39,224 bases of DNA from JANOAR01 sp031411235 (GCA_031411235.1 JANOAR010000023.1:1-39224), one strand, 5' to 3'; counted from the stretch's first letter, positions 16,705 to 24,407 are shown. Translations and numbers: made by a program. The notes: generated from the letters alone by a model not told the origin.

Positions 16705-18306
16705 ATGCGCCACATCCTCGCCATCCTCCTCGCCACAGCTTCGGCGCACGCCGCCGACCCCATCGCCACGCTGCAAATCAAAGCCCTCACCGCGCAAATG
16801 CGCTACACCGAGAGCGAGTTCATCGTGCTCCCTGGGCAGCCAGTGAAGCTTGTCTTTGAGAACGGCGACGACCTGCCGCACAACCTCGTCATCTGCAAGC
16901 CCGGCACCGATGTGCTCGCCATGACCCTGAAGCAAATGGACAACGCCGAAGCCGCGCTGAAGCGCAACTGGCTGCCCGACGACCCCGCCATCCTCTTCCA
17001 CACCCGGATGCTGAATCCACATGAGGCCGACGAGATCACCTTCACCGCGCCAGACAAACTCGGCATCTACCCCTTCGTCTGCACCTTCCCAGGCCATGCC
17101 ATGACGATGAAGGGCAACCTCAAAGTCCAGAACGCTGGCGGTCTTTTACAAGATCTCAGTTTCAAGCTCTACAACGGCTCCTGGAGCAAGCTCCCCGAGT
17201 TCGACGCCCTCCAACCGCACCGCGAAGGCAAGGTCGAGGGCAACCTCATCCAGCTCAAATTCGACGACTACAAAAACGAATTTGGCGTCGTCTTCACTGG
17301 CAAGCTCATCGCGCCCAAGCCCGGCAACTACACCTTCTTCGTCACCAGCGACGACGGCTCGCGCCTCTCCATCGACGGCCAGGAAATCATCGAGCAAGAC
17401 GGCATCCACCCCAGTGGCGAGCCCAAGCAAGGCAAGCTAAAACTCACCGCTGGCGAGCACACCTACCGCCTCGAATACTTCCAAGGCGGCGGCAATATGG
17501 AACTCTTCGCCGCCTGGAGTGGCCCTGGCTTCTCGCCCACTCCCCTCAGCAAATGGGCACCCGAAGGCTGGGAACTCGCTAGCAAAAAGAAAACCAAGCG
17601 CAACGAAGAAACCACTGGGATGCCGTTAGTCGTCACCACCGAGCCCATCGTCTATCGCAACTTCATCACCGACGCAGGCCAGCGCAGCATCGGCGTCGGC
17701 TACCCCGGCGGCTTCAACCTCGCCTGGAGTGCGGAAAGCATGAACCTCACCCTCCTCTGGCGCGGAGCCTTCATCGACGCCGCCCGCCATTGGAACAGCC
17801 GTGGCGGCGGTGCCCAGTCACCCCTCGGCTACGATACCCAGCAGCCCGTCGGCAACCTCTCCCCACCCCTCGCCATCCTTGAAAAACCCGACAGCGCCTG
17901 GCCCAGCTACGACAAACAGCAGCGCTTCGAGGGCTACACCTGGAAAGGTTACAGCCTCGACGCCCAGCGCCAGCCGACCTTCCGCTACGAGTGGCAAGGC
18001 CTACGCGTGGAAGACAGCTTCGCGCCCAAAGGCAACGCCGTAAAAGGCGACGGCAGTCTTACCCGCACCGTCCGCATCACCCGCACCCAGCCCCTCGCTG
18101 CGGGAGTCCACTGGCTCGTCGCTGCTGGCGATGTGAAGCCTGATAAAGACGGCGGCTACATCGTGAACAACAAGCTTGTCGTGCAAATCATCGGCGCTGG
18201 CCCCCCGATCTTACGCACCAATGCCGGGCGGCAGGAACTACTCGTCCCCCTGCCGTCAACCACCGACGAAGCCCATTGGCCCTTCCGCTACACTTGGCTA
18301 CCCTAG
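16705..18306 (+). CDS. Secreted cupredoxin (azurin-like) plus PA14 domain protein
   Basis: A protein of 533 residues with a signal peptide (1-17, ending A-H-A-A). Residues 20-145 form a cupredoxin domain. His59 (D-D-L-P-H-N-L-V), Cys126, His131 and Met135 reproduce the type 1 copper set, with azurin spacing C-x4-H-x3-M. A PA14 domain follows (about 148-275; Y-T-F-F-V-T-S-D-D-G-S-R-L near its centre), a fold often binding carbohydrate. The C-terminal part (325-530; starting about Y-R-N-F-I-T-D-A-G, with G-Y-P-G-G-F-N-L-A-W) resembles a region found in large secreted c-type cytochrome or heme-domain proteins of the same phyla. No CxxCH is present here. It probably accepts or shuttles electrons outside the cytoplasm while bound to a glycan; that role is inference. 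It follows the DUF1080 gene by 17 bp. Confidence 0.85.
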   Translation: MRHILAILLATASAHAADPIATLQIKALTAQMRYTESEFIVLPGQPVKLVFENGDDLPHNLVICKPGTDVLAMTLKQMDNAEAALKRNWLPDDPAILFHTRMLNPHEADEITFTAPDKLGIYPFVCTFPGHAMTMKGNLKVQNAGGLLQDLSFKLYNGSWSKLPEFDALQPHREGKVEGNLIQLKFDDYKNEFGVVFTGKLIAPKPGNYTFFVTSDDGSRLSIDGQEIIEQDGIHPSGEPKQGKLKLTAGEHTYRLEYFQGGGNMELFAAWSGPGFSPTPLSKWAPEGWELASKKKTKRNEETTGMPLVVTTEPIVYRNFITDAGQRSIGVGYPGGFNLAWSAESMNLTLLWRGAFIDAARHWNSRGGGAQSPLGYDTQQPVGNLSPPLAILEKPDSAWPSYDKQQRFEGYTWKGYSLDAQRQPTFRYEWQGLRVEDSFAPKGNAVKGDGSLTRTVRITRTQPLAAGVHWLVAAGDVKPDKDGGYIVNNKLVVQIIGAGPPILRTNAGRQELLVPLPSTTDEAHWPFRYTWLP

Positions 18307-18499
18307 CATTGCCATAAAACCTCAGGTTGTGTGTTGGGGGTGGTAGTTTGTGAGGTGAAGAAGCCACAGATAATGTTCGGCTGTTTGTGCCATGCGCACA
18401 TGGGGCGCTCATGTGCCTCGACTGCCTCTGCAATTCCCATCAGGGCATTGAAGGGAGGGATTTCACACAAGCATCACCAAGAAATCCATTGCCATAAAA
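18307..18499. repeat. 13-bp direct repeats flanking a non-coding segment with a hairpin
   Basis: CATTGCCATAAAA occurs at 18307-18319, just after the previous stop, and again at 18487-18499, just before the four-gene operon. Between them a perfect stem GCACATG/CATGTGC with a seven-base loop lies at 18396-18416. The segment has only a short unconvincing reading frame. The repeats could be remnants of a small insertion or paired operator sites; nothing decides between these. Confidence 0.5.
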
Positions 18500-18531
18500 A
18501 TTCAAATCCGCTTCACTGAAAAAATCCTCAT

Positions 18532-19416
18532 ATGAAAACACCTCCGATTTTTCCACCGAACGCCACGACTTTTCAGATGCCATTTTATTACGCATCGCTA
18601 TCGCTGCTCTGGACTTACTACCTCGTGGACGAGAAGCTCGTGGCTCCGTATCTCAAGGACACGCGACTGCGTGCGGCACGTTTCAGTGATCCTGAAGCGA
18701 AGGGCAAGGCACTCATCTCACTGAACTTCCAGAACTACGGTTCGCTGCTCGGTATGTTGGTAGGCACTTGCAATGAGATCGAGTTCAACATCCACGCGTT
18801 CCCCATCAAATCAGAGCGCGATGTGCCTGAAATTTCCATCGTCGATTACCTGCGTGGGCAGGAGCAGACAAAGCTCATCGGCGAGTTCCGCCTCCACGTC
18901 CCAGCGGATAACACGGTAGCTGTGAGCGCAGGAATTGAGGTGTTTGGTGAGCGGAAATTTTTCGCCAACTTCACCTACAACGTGCCTTCGCTCAATGGCA
19001 CCGATGTGACCTCATGGAACTACACGGTGAGTGATGCAACCGATGCCAAGAAGACCATCTACAATCTCACAGCCGACTTCAGCGGCATCGCCAGCACACC
19101 GGGCAATGGCTCGCCGATCACGCTTTACAGCATGTTGCCCGGCGGTCCCGTTCGCCCGCCCGGTGGCAAGGACATGGATCTCATCGGGTCGCGTTGGAAC
19201 ATGTTCGGCATGTATGAGGACTTCTTCAATTTGAAGCCAGCCGACCAGTCGAAGTTCAAGCTCACCATCGGCAACAGTGCGGAGCCCATGGTCGCCGATT
19301 TGAAGCAACTGCTCGGCAAGTCGCCCAAGGTCGTCGCCGCTCGCATCTTCCATTCGCCTCCTGCGGCTGCGGAAAATCGGGCGTTCTATGTCGATCTCGG
19401 CACGAAGACAAAGTAA
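18532..19416 (+). CDS. Acetoacetate decarboxylase-like protein, first gene of redox operon
   Basis: A protein of 294 residues without signal peptide or clear membrane segment. The middle resembles the acetoacetate decarboxylase superfamily: a G-x-x-x-E-[IV]-x-[FL] stretch (L-V-G-T-C-N-E-I-E-F-N, 76-86), then A-V-S-A-G-I-E-V-F-G-E-R-K-F-F-A (130-145). The latter aligns by eye with the clostridial enzyme's A-I-A-V-G-R-E-L-S-A-Y-P-K-K-L-G. Lys142 then falls on the Schiff-base lysine (Lys115 there), while its neighbour Lys116 is replaced by Phe. The similarity is remote and compared from memory, so the family call is moderate and the reaction unknown. It leads a same-strand run of four genes, separated by only 18 bp from the next ATG. 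An ATG preceded by an A-rich stretch is used; no good Shine-Dalgarno is seen. Confidence 0.5.
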   Translation: MKTPPIFPPNATTFQMPFYYASLSLLWTYYLVDEKLVAPYLKDTRLRAARFSDPEAKGKALISLNFQNYGSLLGMLVGTCNEIEFNIHAFPIKSERDVPEISIVDYLRGQEQTKLIGEFRLHVPADNTVAVSAGIEVFGERKFFANFTYNVPSLNGTDVTSWNYTVSDATDAKKTIYNLTADFSGIASTPGNGSPITLYSMLPGGPVRPPGGKDMDLIGSRWNMFGMYEDFFNLKPADQSKFKLTIGNSAEPMVADLKQLLGKSPKVVAARIFHSPPAAAENRAFYVDLGTKTK

Positions 19417-19434
19417 CTCGTTTTGCCGCACGCC

Positions 19435-19929
19435 ATGGACTTTCCTCAAACGACAGGCCAGCAATTCATCGCGGTGTCTTCGGTGCTCACCGCCTTCAGT
19501 GAAATCGAACTGAAGGCGACAGGCATGGCGGAGGCCTACTGGCAGACACTGCTCTCGGTGGTCGGCATGGCGAACGCCGGAGACTTCCTATCACAGTGCG
19601 CGGCGGCGTTTGAGAAAAGCCAATCGCTCAATGAACTGGAGTCGAACTTTGCTTCGATGGTGATGCAGGATTCCAAGTGCGGTGCGCTTGCGCAGAATGT
19701 TATCTCGATGTGGTATCTCGGTCAGTGGAACCAATTACCGCCAACGTGGCAGGATTCGTATGGCGCAGTCTATAATGACCAGACCTTTGTCGTATCCGCA
19801 CAGGCCTATGTGCAAAGCCTTGTGTGGCCAGCCTTCGGCACGCATCCGCAGGCAGCGAAAGGGCCAGGATTTGGCTCGTGGGTCGAGCCGCCTTTAGTCC
19901 GCCCCAACACCGATGCTCCCAAGCCATGA
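19435..19929 (+). CDS. FAD-SLDH-type small subunit (sorbitol/fructose dehydrogenase family)
   Basis: A protein of 164 residues. The pattern fits the small subunit of membrane-bound FAD sugar/polyol dehydrogenases: F-I-A-V-S-S-V-L-T-A-F near the start, A-Q-N-V-I-S-M-W-Y-L-G-Q-W in the middle (the family's W-Y-x-G), and Y-V-Q-S-L-V-W-P with G-S-W-V-E-P-P near the end. In characterised relatives this subunit stabilises and exports the flavoprotein, using a Tat signal. None is visible here, so this complex may stay in the cytoplasm. An in-frame TTG at 19423 would add four residues; the ATG at 19435 is preferred. Its stop overlaps the next start (ATGA at 19926-19929), which supports translational coupling with the GMC flavoprotein, its expected partner. 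Confidence 0.75.
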   Translation: MDFPQTTGQQFIAVSSVLTAFSEIELKATGMAEAYWQTLLSVVGMANAGDFLSQCAAAFEKSQSLNELESNFASMVMQDSKCGALAQNVISMWYLGQWNQLPPTWQDSYGAVYNDQTFVVSAQAYVQSLVWPAFGTHPQAAKGPGFGSWVEPPLVRPNTDAPKP

Positions 19930-21803
19930 AAACCAAACCAACTGAGCCCATGGAAGAGTGGGATGCCATCATCGTCGGTGCAGGCGCATCGGGCGCGATC
20001 CTCGCCCTGGAGTTAATGAAGAAGGGCCGTCGCGTGCTCATGCTCGAAGCGGGGCGCGGTGTGCGCAATGATGAGGAAGGCTGGAACAGTGCGCTGGATA
20101 CGTATTACAACGCCGTCGCAAAAACGCCCAACTCACCGTATTCCCCCACGCGGCAAGCCCCCCAAACGGACGTGCTGCAAGTGAATCAAATCCAGCCCGG
20201 TGTGCCAGACAGCGCAGGCTACATGGTGCAACACGGGCCACAGCCTTTTGGCAGTGATTACACACGCTCGAAGGGCGGCACCACGATGCACTGGCTGGGC
20301 ACTACGCTGCGCATGTTGCCGAACGATTTCCAAATGCGCACCAAGTATGGTGTCGGCGATGACTGGCCCATCCGCTACGAGGACCTGAAACCCGACTACG
20401 AGCGTGCTGAATTGGAGATCGGCGTGGCAGGCGATGTGTCGGCGCAACAATTGCCAGGCGTCGATGCGGAGAAATTCTGGGGTAAAGACTACCAGTTTCC
20501 GATGCAGAAAATCCCAGAAGCGTATCTCTCCACGCGCTTCAAAAAACGTCTCGGCAAGCTCAAGGTGCCCGTCGCTGGCAAGGAGTATGAACTCTACGTC
20601 ACGCCTACACCGCAGGGCCGAAACTCGATCCCCAATCCCGATTACATCAACCCCGTCACTGGAAAAAAAGGCGACTTCAAAGTCACCGGCTCGCCTGGTA
20701 ATCCCCTGCGCGGTGAGCGCTGCCAAGGCAACGCAAGCTGCGTGCCCATCTGCCCCGTGCAGGCGAAGTACTCCGCCCATCGCACGCTGAATAAAGCGCA
20801 GGCGAAAGCGACCGATAACGATGCCACGTTTACCATTCGCAATCAGTCCATCGCTTCCAAAATCGTCACCGATCCGAACGATGGCCGCGTGCTGTGGATC
20901 GAGTACCTTTTGTATGATGGTTCGCCGTTTCCACCGCAGAAAAAAGTCGCGAAAGCCAAACTCTACTCTGTCGCCGCGCACAGCGTGGAGAGCGCGAAGC
21001 TGCTGCTCATCTCGAACATCGCCAACCGCAGCGATCAGCTCGGGCGCAATCTCATGGATCATCCCACGATGCTCACCTGGGGGCTCACCGATGAGCCTGT
21101 GTGGCCGTTTCGTGGCCCTGGCGCGACAAACGCGATCCCCACGTTTCGCGATGGCCCTTTCCGCTCCGAGCAGGCCGCCTTCGTCCTGCCTATCGACAAC
21201 TGGGGCTGGGTGTGGTCCTCCTTTGCACCGGGCGCACCCTTTGCTGATTTCGTGGGGCAAGGTCTGTTTGGGCGCAAGCTTCGCCAAAATGTCGCGCATG
21301 ATTTCTCACGGCAGATCGCCCTCCAGTGGGAGTTCGAGCAAGTCGGCCAACCCGGCAATCGCGTCACCATCGACCCGCAGTATCTGGATCCCGTCGGCCT
21401 GCCACGCCCCATCATTCATTACAAAGTGGACGACTATGTGCGCAAGTCCATGCAGACCGCCATCGACTTGAACCAGCGCATCTGCAAGAAGGTGAACATC
21501 ACCGACAAAACCTTTTACAGCCCCGGTGCGCCGGGCTTTGTGGAGTATGAGGGCGTGGGCTATGAGTATCGCGGTTGTGGGCATCTCGTCGGCACCCATC
21601 GCATGGGTTCGAACCCCTCGAATTCGGTGACCGACTCCTTCATGCGCTGTTGGGATCACCAAAATCTCTTCGTCGTTGGCTGCGGTTCGATGCCCACCTT
21701 TGGCACCTCAAATCCATCGCTCACTATGGTCGCGCTCGCCTACCGCGCCGCAGATGCGATGAACAAGCAATTGGACAAAGATCACACTGCGCCCTCTCTA
21801 TGA
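19926..21803 (+). CDS. GMC-family FAD oxidoreductase with predicted [3Fe-4S] motif
   Basis: A protein of 625 residues from the ATG overlapping the previous stop. FAD binding: I-I-V-G-A-G-A-S-G (15-23) and L-E-A-G-R-G near residue 40. Cys266, Cys272 and Cys276 are spaced C-x5-C-x3-C within R-C-Q-G-N-A-S-C-V-P-I-C-P. That spacing equals the three cysteines reported to bind a [3Fe-4S] cluster in the bacterial FAD glucose dehydrogenase catalytic subunit. The C-terminal GMC signature is present: H-L-V-G-T-H-R-M-G, then G-T-S-N-P-S-L-T-M-V-A-L-A. It should oxidise an alcohol or sugar-like hydroxyl and pass electrons via the cluster. Usual partners are a small subunit (present) and a multiheme cytochrome c (absent here). 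The longer in-frame start at 19824 lies inside the preceding gene and is rejected. The stop overlaps the ferritin-like gene's ATG. Confidence 0.88.
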   Translation: MKTKPTEPMEEWDAIIVGAGASGAILALELMKKGRRVLMLEAGRGVRNDEEGWNSALDTYYNAVAKTPNSPYSPTRQAPQTDVLQVNQIQPGVPDSAGYMVQHGPQPFGSDYTRSKGGTTMHWLGTTLRMLPNDFQMRTKYGVGDDWPIRYEDLKPDYERAELEIGVAGDVSAQQLPGVDAEKFWGKDYQFPMQKIPEAYLSTRFKKRLGKLKVPVAGKEYELYVTPTPQGRNSIPNPDYINPVTGKKGDFKVTGSPGNPLRGERCQGNASCVPICPVQAKYSAHRTLNKAQAKATDNDATFTIRNQSIASKIVTDPNDGRVLWIEYLLYDGSPFPPQKKVAKAKLYSVAAHSVESAKLLLISNIANRSDQLGRNLMDHPTMLTWGLTDEPVWPFRGPGATNAIPTFRDGPFRSEQAAFVLPIDNWGWVWSSFAPGAPFADFVGQGLFGRKLRQNVAHDFSRQIALQWEFEQVGQPGNRVTIDPQYLDPVGLPRPIIHYKVDDYVRKSMQTAIDLNQRICKKVNITDKTFYSPGAPGFVEYEGVGYEYRGCGHLVGTHRMGSNPSNSVTDSFMRCWDHQNLFVVGCGSMPTFGTSNPSLTMVALAYRAADAMNKQLDKDHTAPSL

Positions 21804-22882
21804 GCTTCCTCAGTCGCCTCCATTCTCTTCCCGTCGTGCGTCCAGTCGCAGTGCGTCGCAGCGTCCGTAGTGCTGCTCAAAGCAGCGTTCGCGGTACGAG
21901 CGAAAACAACGTCAAGAATCTGCGCGATCACTTGCAGATCGCGCTCGAACTTGAGTTATCCACACTGCCGCCCTACATGTGTGCGCTCTATTCCATCCCC
22001 GATGGCAGCAACGTCGAGGCCTCGGGTTTAATCCGCAGCGTGCTCATGGAGGAGATGCTGCATATCCTCCTCGTCGCGAACGTGCTCAATGCCGTCGGCG
22101 GCTCGCCCAAGCTCACGGGCAAAGACGTCGTGCCATCGTATCCGACCATGCTACCAGATAGCGATGGTTCCTTCCCCGTAAGCCTTCAAAAATTCTGCCC
22201 AGAAGCCATCGCCACGTTTCAACGCATCGAGTTGCCCGCCGCCGCTGGCTCAGCACCGCAGGGCGATCACTACCACACCATCGGCCAATTTTACGAAGCC
22301 ATTGAGGAGATGCTAAAAAGCAGCGACATCACCTTTGATCCCACGCACCAAGTCAGCCCCGATGACTTCTACAATGGCCACGGAAATGTCATTCGTGTAA
22401 GCAGCCTCGACACGGCGCTCGAAGCCATGCACGAGATTCAGCATCAAGGCGAAGGCATCAGCGATAGCATCCTTGAAGACAATCAGCGGCTTGATGCCAT
22501 CGGCTATGAACTCGCCCACTACTTCCGCTTCACCGAGATCGCCGAAGGCCGACGCTACAAGCTAGGCGATACTCCCCAAGGTGGGCCGACGGGCTCCCTG
22601 TTCCCCATCGACTGGAGCGCCGCGAAGAACATGATGACCAATCCCAAGGTGGGCTTGTTTGCTCCCGGTGATCCGATTCGCAAGCAGATGAATGACTGCA
22701 ATAAGATGTTCTTTCTCATGCTGCACACGCTGGAAGAAGCGCTGAACGGCGGCAATAGGCGCATCGCCGATGCTGTGCCCATGATGATCGAACTCAAGCA
22801 ACGGGCGATGGGTTTGATGAACGTCCCCTCGGGCATCGCGGATACCACGCTCGGGCCGAGTTTTGAACTGCCGGAGGCGTGA
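21800..22882 (+). CDS. Ferritin-like protein of the VioB/RebD N-terminal type
   Basis: A protein of 360 residues, start ATG overlapping the previous stop (ATGA). After a basic N-terminus (about 1-32) comes a four-helix ferritin-like domain. Its features are A-L-E-L-E-L-S-T-L-P-P-Y (48-59), M-E-E-M-L-H (83-88), H-E-I-Q-H-Q-G-E-G-I (211-220), and A-H-Y-F-R-F-x-E-I-x-x-G (239-250). Likely diiron ligands are Glu50 or Glu52, Glu84/Glu85, His88, Glu218 and His240. This is the domain at the N-terminus of the iminophenyl-pyruvate dimer synthases of violacein and rebeccamycin biosynthesis, and in many stand-alone proteins of unknown role. Here it stands alone, without the long C-terminal part of VioB. 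Metal-dependent oxidative chemistry on the GMC product is a reasonable guess only. The basic N-terminus is not a convincing export signal. Confidence 0.82.
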   Translation: MSFLSRLHSLPVVRPVAVRRSVRSAAQSSVRGTSENNVKNLRDHLQIALELELSTLPPYMCALYSIPDGSNVEASGLIRSVLMEEMLHILLVANVLNAVGGSPKLTGKDVVPSYPTMLPDSDGSFPVSLQKFCPEAIATFQRIELPAAAGSAPQGDHYHTIGQFYEAIEEMLKSSDITFDPTHQVSPDDFYNGHGNVIRVSSLDTALEAMHEIQHQGEGISDSILEDNQRLDAIGYELAHYFRFTEIAEGRRYKLGDTPQGGPTGSLFPIDWSAAKNMMTNPKVGLFAPGDPIRKQMNDCNKMFFLMLHTLEEALNGGNRRIADAVPMMIELKQRAMGLMNVPSGIADTTLGPSFELPEA

Positions 22883-22923
22883 GTTGAGTTCCACTACTGA
22901 CTTTGTCTGCGTGGCAGTCGGCT

Positions 22924-23457
22924 TTAGCTAACCGCCAAAGATGAGCGAGGCTCGCGGTCACCGATGAGCTGGTGAACATCCATTTCGACAAAGGTCTGGC
23001 GACCTAAAAAGTCGAGCAGAATGCGCACCCGATCTTCGCCCGAAAGCATACTTTCCACGAGGCCGGAAAAGCCACGCATCGGGCCTTCCGTAAGCTCCAC
23101 GGTGTCGCCAATATTGACCTCGCGACGGATGGTGCGGATATCCGTCTCGCCCATTTCCTTGCGAATGCTCTGGATGATCGCATCATCAATGGTCGAGAAC
23201 AGCCCGCCGAATTCCACCACGCGGATGACATTCTGTGAATACTTCACCGCCCGCAGTGAAGTGGGCAAATCGAAGCGAGCGAAAAAGTAACTGGGAAACA
23301 GAGCCTCGGTGAACCAGACCTTGCCACGTTGTGTATTGCGCTGGAAACGAATGCGAGGGCAGTAGGTTTCGACGCCTTCAAACTGCAACAGCAAGGCGGC
23401 AGCGATGTGCTCGCATTTGGGCTTTGAGTGGATGCAGTACCAGGCGAGTTCAGTCAT
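22924..23457 (-). CDS. NusG/RfaH-family transcription antitermination factor
   Basis: A protein of 177 residues. The NGN domain spans about 4-100: W-Y-C-I-H-S-K-P-K-C-E opens it, then Y-C-P-R-I and A-L-F-P-S-Y-F-F-A-R, the family's F-P-x-Y-x-F block. A KOW motif follows at 114-140 (N-I-G-D-T-V-E-L-T-E-G-P-M-x-G-F-S-G). Size and sequence fit the specialised RfaH/UpxY type better than housekeeping NusG, and no secE or ribosomal protein L11 gene, the usual nusG neighbours, is near. Such factors bind paused RNA polymerase and suppress termination in long operons, often those for surface polysaccharides. The frame remains open to 23514, but the ATG at 23457 places W-Y at the expected position. It ends 41 bp from the convergent ferritin-like gene. 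Confidence 0.88.
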   Translation of the reverse strand: MTELAWYCIHSKPKCEHIAAALLLQFEGVETYCPRIRFQRNTQRGKVWFTEALFPSYFFARFDLPTSLRAVKYSQNVIRVVEFGGLFSTIDDAIIQSIRKEMGETDIRTIRREVNIGDTVELTEGPMRGFSGLVESMLSGEDRVRILLDFLGRQTFVEMDVHQLIGDREPRSSLAVS

Positions 23458-23535
23458 GAGGCAGTGCCACCAGTGATGCACGCAGATTACGATGACGCAA
23501 TGGATTGCTGGCAATGCTCATCTTGAATCATAGGC

Positions 23536-23572
23536 GCAAAAAACCCCGCTCTGTGAAATCACAGAGCGGGGT
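23536..23572 (-). terminator. Rho-independent terminator of the lipoprotein gene
   Basis: A near-perfect inverted repeat, ACCCCGCTCTGTGA and TCACAGAGCGGGGT (23543-23556 and 23559-23572), is followed on the minus strand by TTTTTT then GCGCC. It lies 26 bp after the stop at 23598. The plus strand lacks a T-run, so it works for the minus strand only. It isolates the lipoprotein gene from the NusG-like gene. Confidence 0.88.
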
Positions 23573-23597
23573 AAATTCTCAAAATCTTAGTCTCAAG

Positions 23598-24407
23598 TTA
23601 TTGTGGGGCTCCGCCCTGCGCTGGCACACGGAAGAGCTTGCCTGTGTAGGGGCACTTGACTTCCATACCTGTGGGCAGGCCCGTCACATCCACGAGTTGA
23701 TGTTTCGCGGCGAAGGGGCTGTTGACGAATCCTGGACGCCCAGGAATGGCAAGGCCGAACGGCATATCCTGCGGCGCTGGGGCTGCGGGTGCTGGTGCCA
23801 CCGAAGTCGGTGCTGCTGGAGGGGTGCTGAGCGGATTGCTGCGGGTATTTGCCGCGACTTGACCGGACTTCGCTATGGGCTGTGTTGGCGTTGTTGCTGC
23901 GGGCTGAGGCGCGGGCTGCGCCGTAGGCTTCACCGAGGACGCGGGGGCGCTGTTGCCGACAGGCACGGTGGCGACTTGGCGATCACTGGTGCCCATTTCT
24001 GGGACGATGAAGGGCTTACGTGTGAACGGGCAGACAACCTTGGAGCCCGAAGACATACCACGCACATCCACGAGGCGTGGTGGATTGGTAAATGGGGTGC
24101 GCACATAGCCTGCAAGGCCTGGAACCGTTTGCGCAGTGGGCAGCGAGTTGCTGGCGAGTTGTGAGGGGGGTGGTGTGCTTAGCGGCGTCGTCGTCGGTGC
24201 CGTTTTGCTTTGGGGAGCTGCTGTGGGCGACGCATTTGTTTTCGCTGCGATGGCCTGGGAGTTGGCTCGCCCGGCGGTGCCATTCAATTCAGAGCGGATG
24301 TAGGTTATCAGTCCGTCGTTGTGGATGGCCTGCCATGCTTGTTTGGGAGGCAGACTGCAAGAGGCGAGAGAGACGCTAAGAACCGCTGCCAGGGGTGTTA
24401 ACTTCAT
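23598..24407 (-). CDS. Putative lipoprotein with duplicated C-P-[FY]-T-x-K motif
   Basis: A protein of 269 residues. The signal peptide ends in a lipobox L-A-S-C with Cys17, so a lipid-anchored protein is likely. Most of the chain is Ala/Pro/Thr/Ser-rich linker. Two homologous segments of about 40 residues (96-136 and 219-262) follow the scheme P-G-x-x-x-[ST]-P-F-x-x-x-x-x-L-V-D-V-x-G-x-x-x-G-x-x-V-x-C-P-[FY]-T-x-K-x-F-x-V-P. Cys126 and Cys252 hold equivalent positions. I have seen similar segments in Verrucomicrobial proteins but know no assigned function. The linkers suggest two small modules spaced from the membrane. An in-frame ATG at 24428 would put seven residues before the signal peptide; 24407 is preferred. 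It is divergent from rlmH. Confidence 0.7.
   Translation of the reverse strand: MKLTPLAAVLSVSLASCSLPPKQAWQAIHNDGLITYIRSELNGTAGRANSQAIAAKTNASPTAAPQSKTAPTTTPLSTPPPSQLASNSLPTAQTVPGLAGYVRTPFTNPPRLVDVRGMSSGSKVVCPFTRKPFIVPEMGTSDRQVATVPVGNSAPASSVKPTAQPAPQPAATTPTQPIAKSGQVAANTRSNPLSTPPAAPTSVAPAPAAPAPQDMPFGLAIPGRPGFVNSPFAAKHQLVDVTGLPTGMEVKCPYTGKLFRVPAQGGAPQ

Noticed and set aside
18331..18519. 62-codon plus-strand frame between operons
   Set aside because: No start signal or homology, and it spans a hairpin and the second direct repeat; probably not a gene.
19824..19925. Upstream extension of the GMC frame
   Set aside because: It lies within the small-subunit gene and would not encode a signal peptide; the ATG in the overlap directly precedes the FAD-binding region.
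20133..21299. 388-codon minus-strand frame opposite the GMC gene
   Set aside because: The plus-strand FAD and Fe-S motifs are decisive.
23543..23572. Long palindrome considered as a mobile-element end or REP repeat
   Set aside because: Its T-run, distance to the stop codon and single occurrence make it an ordinary terminator.
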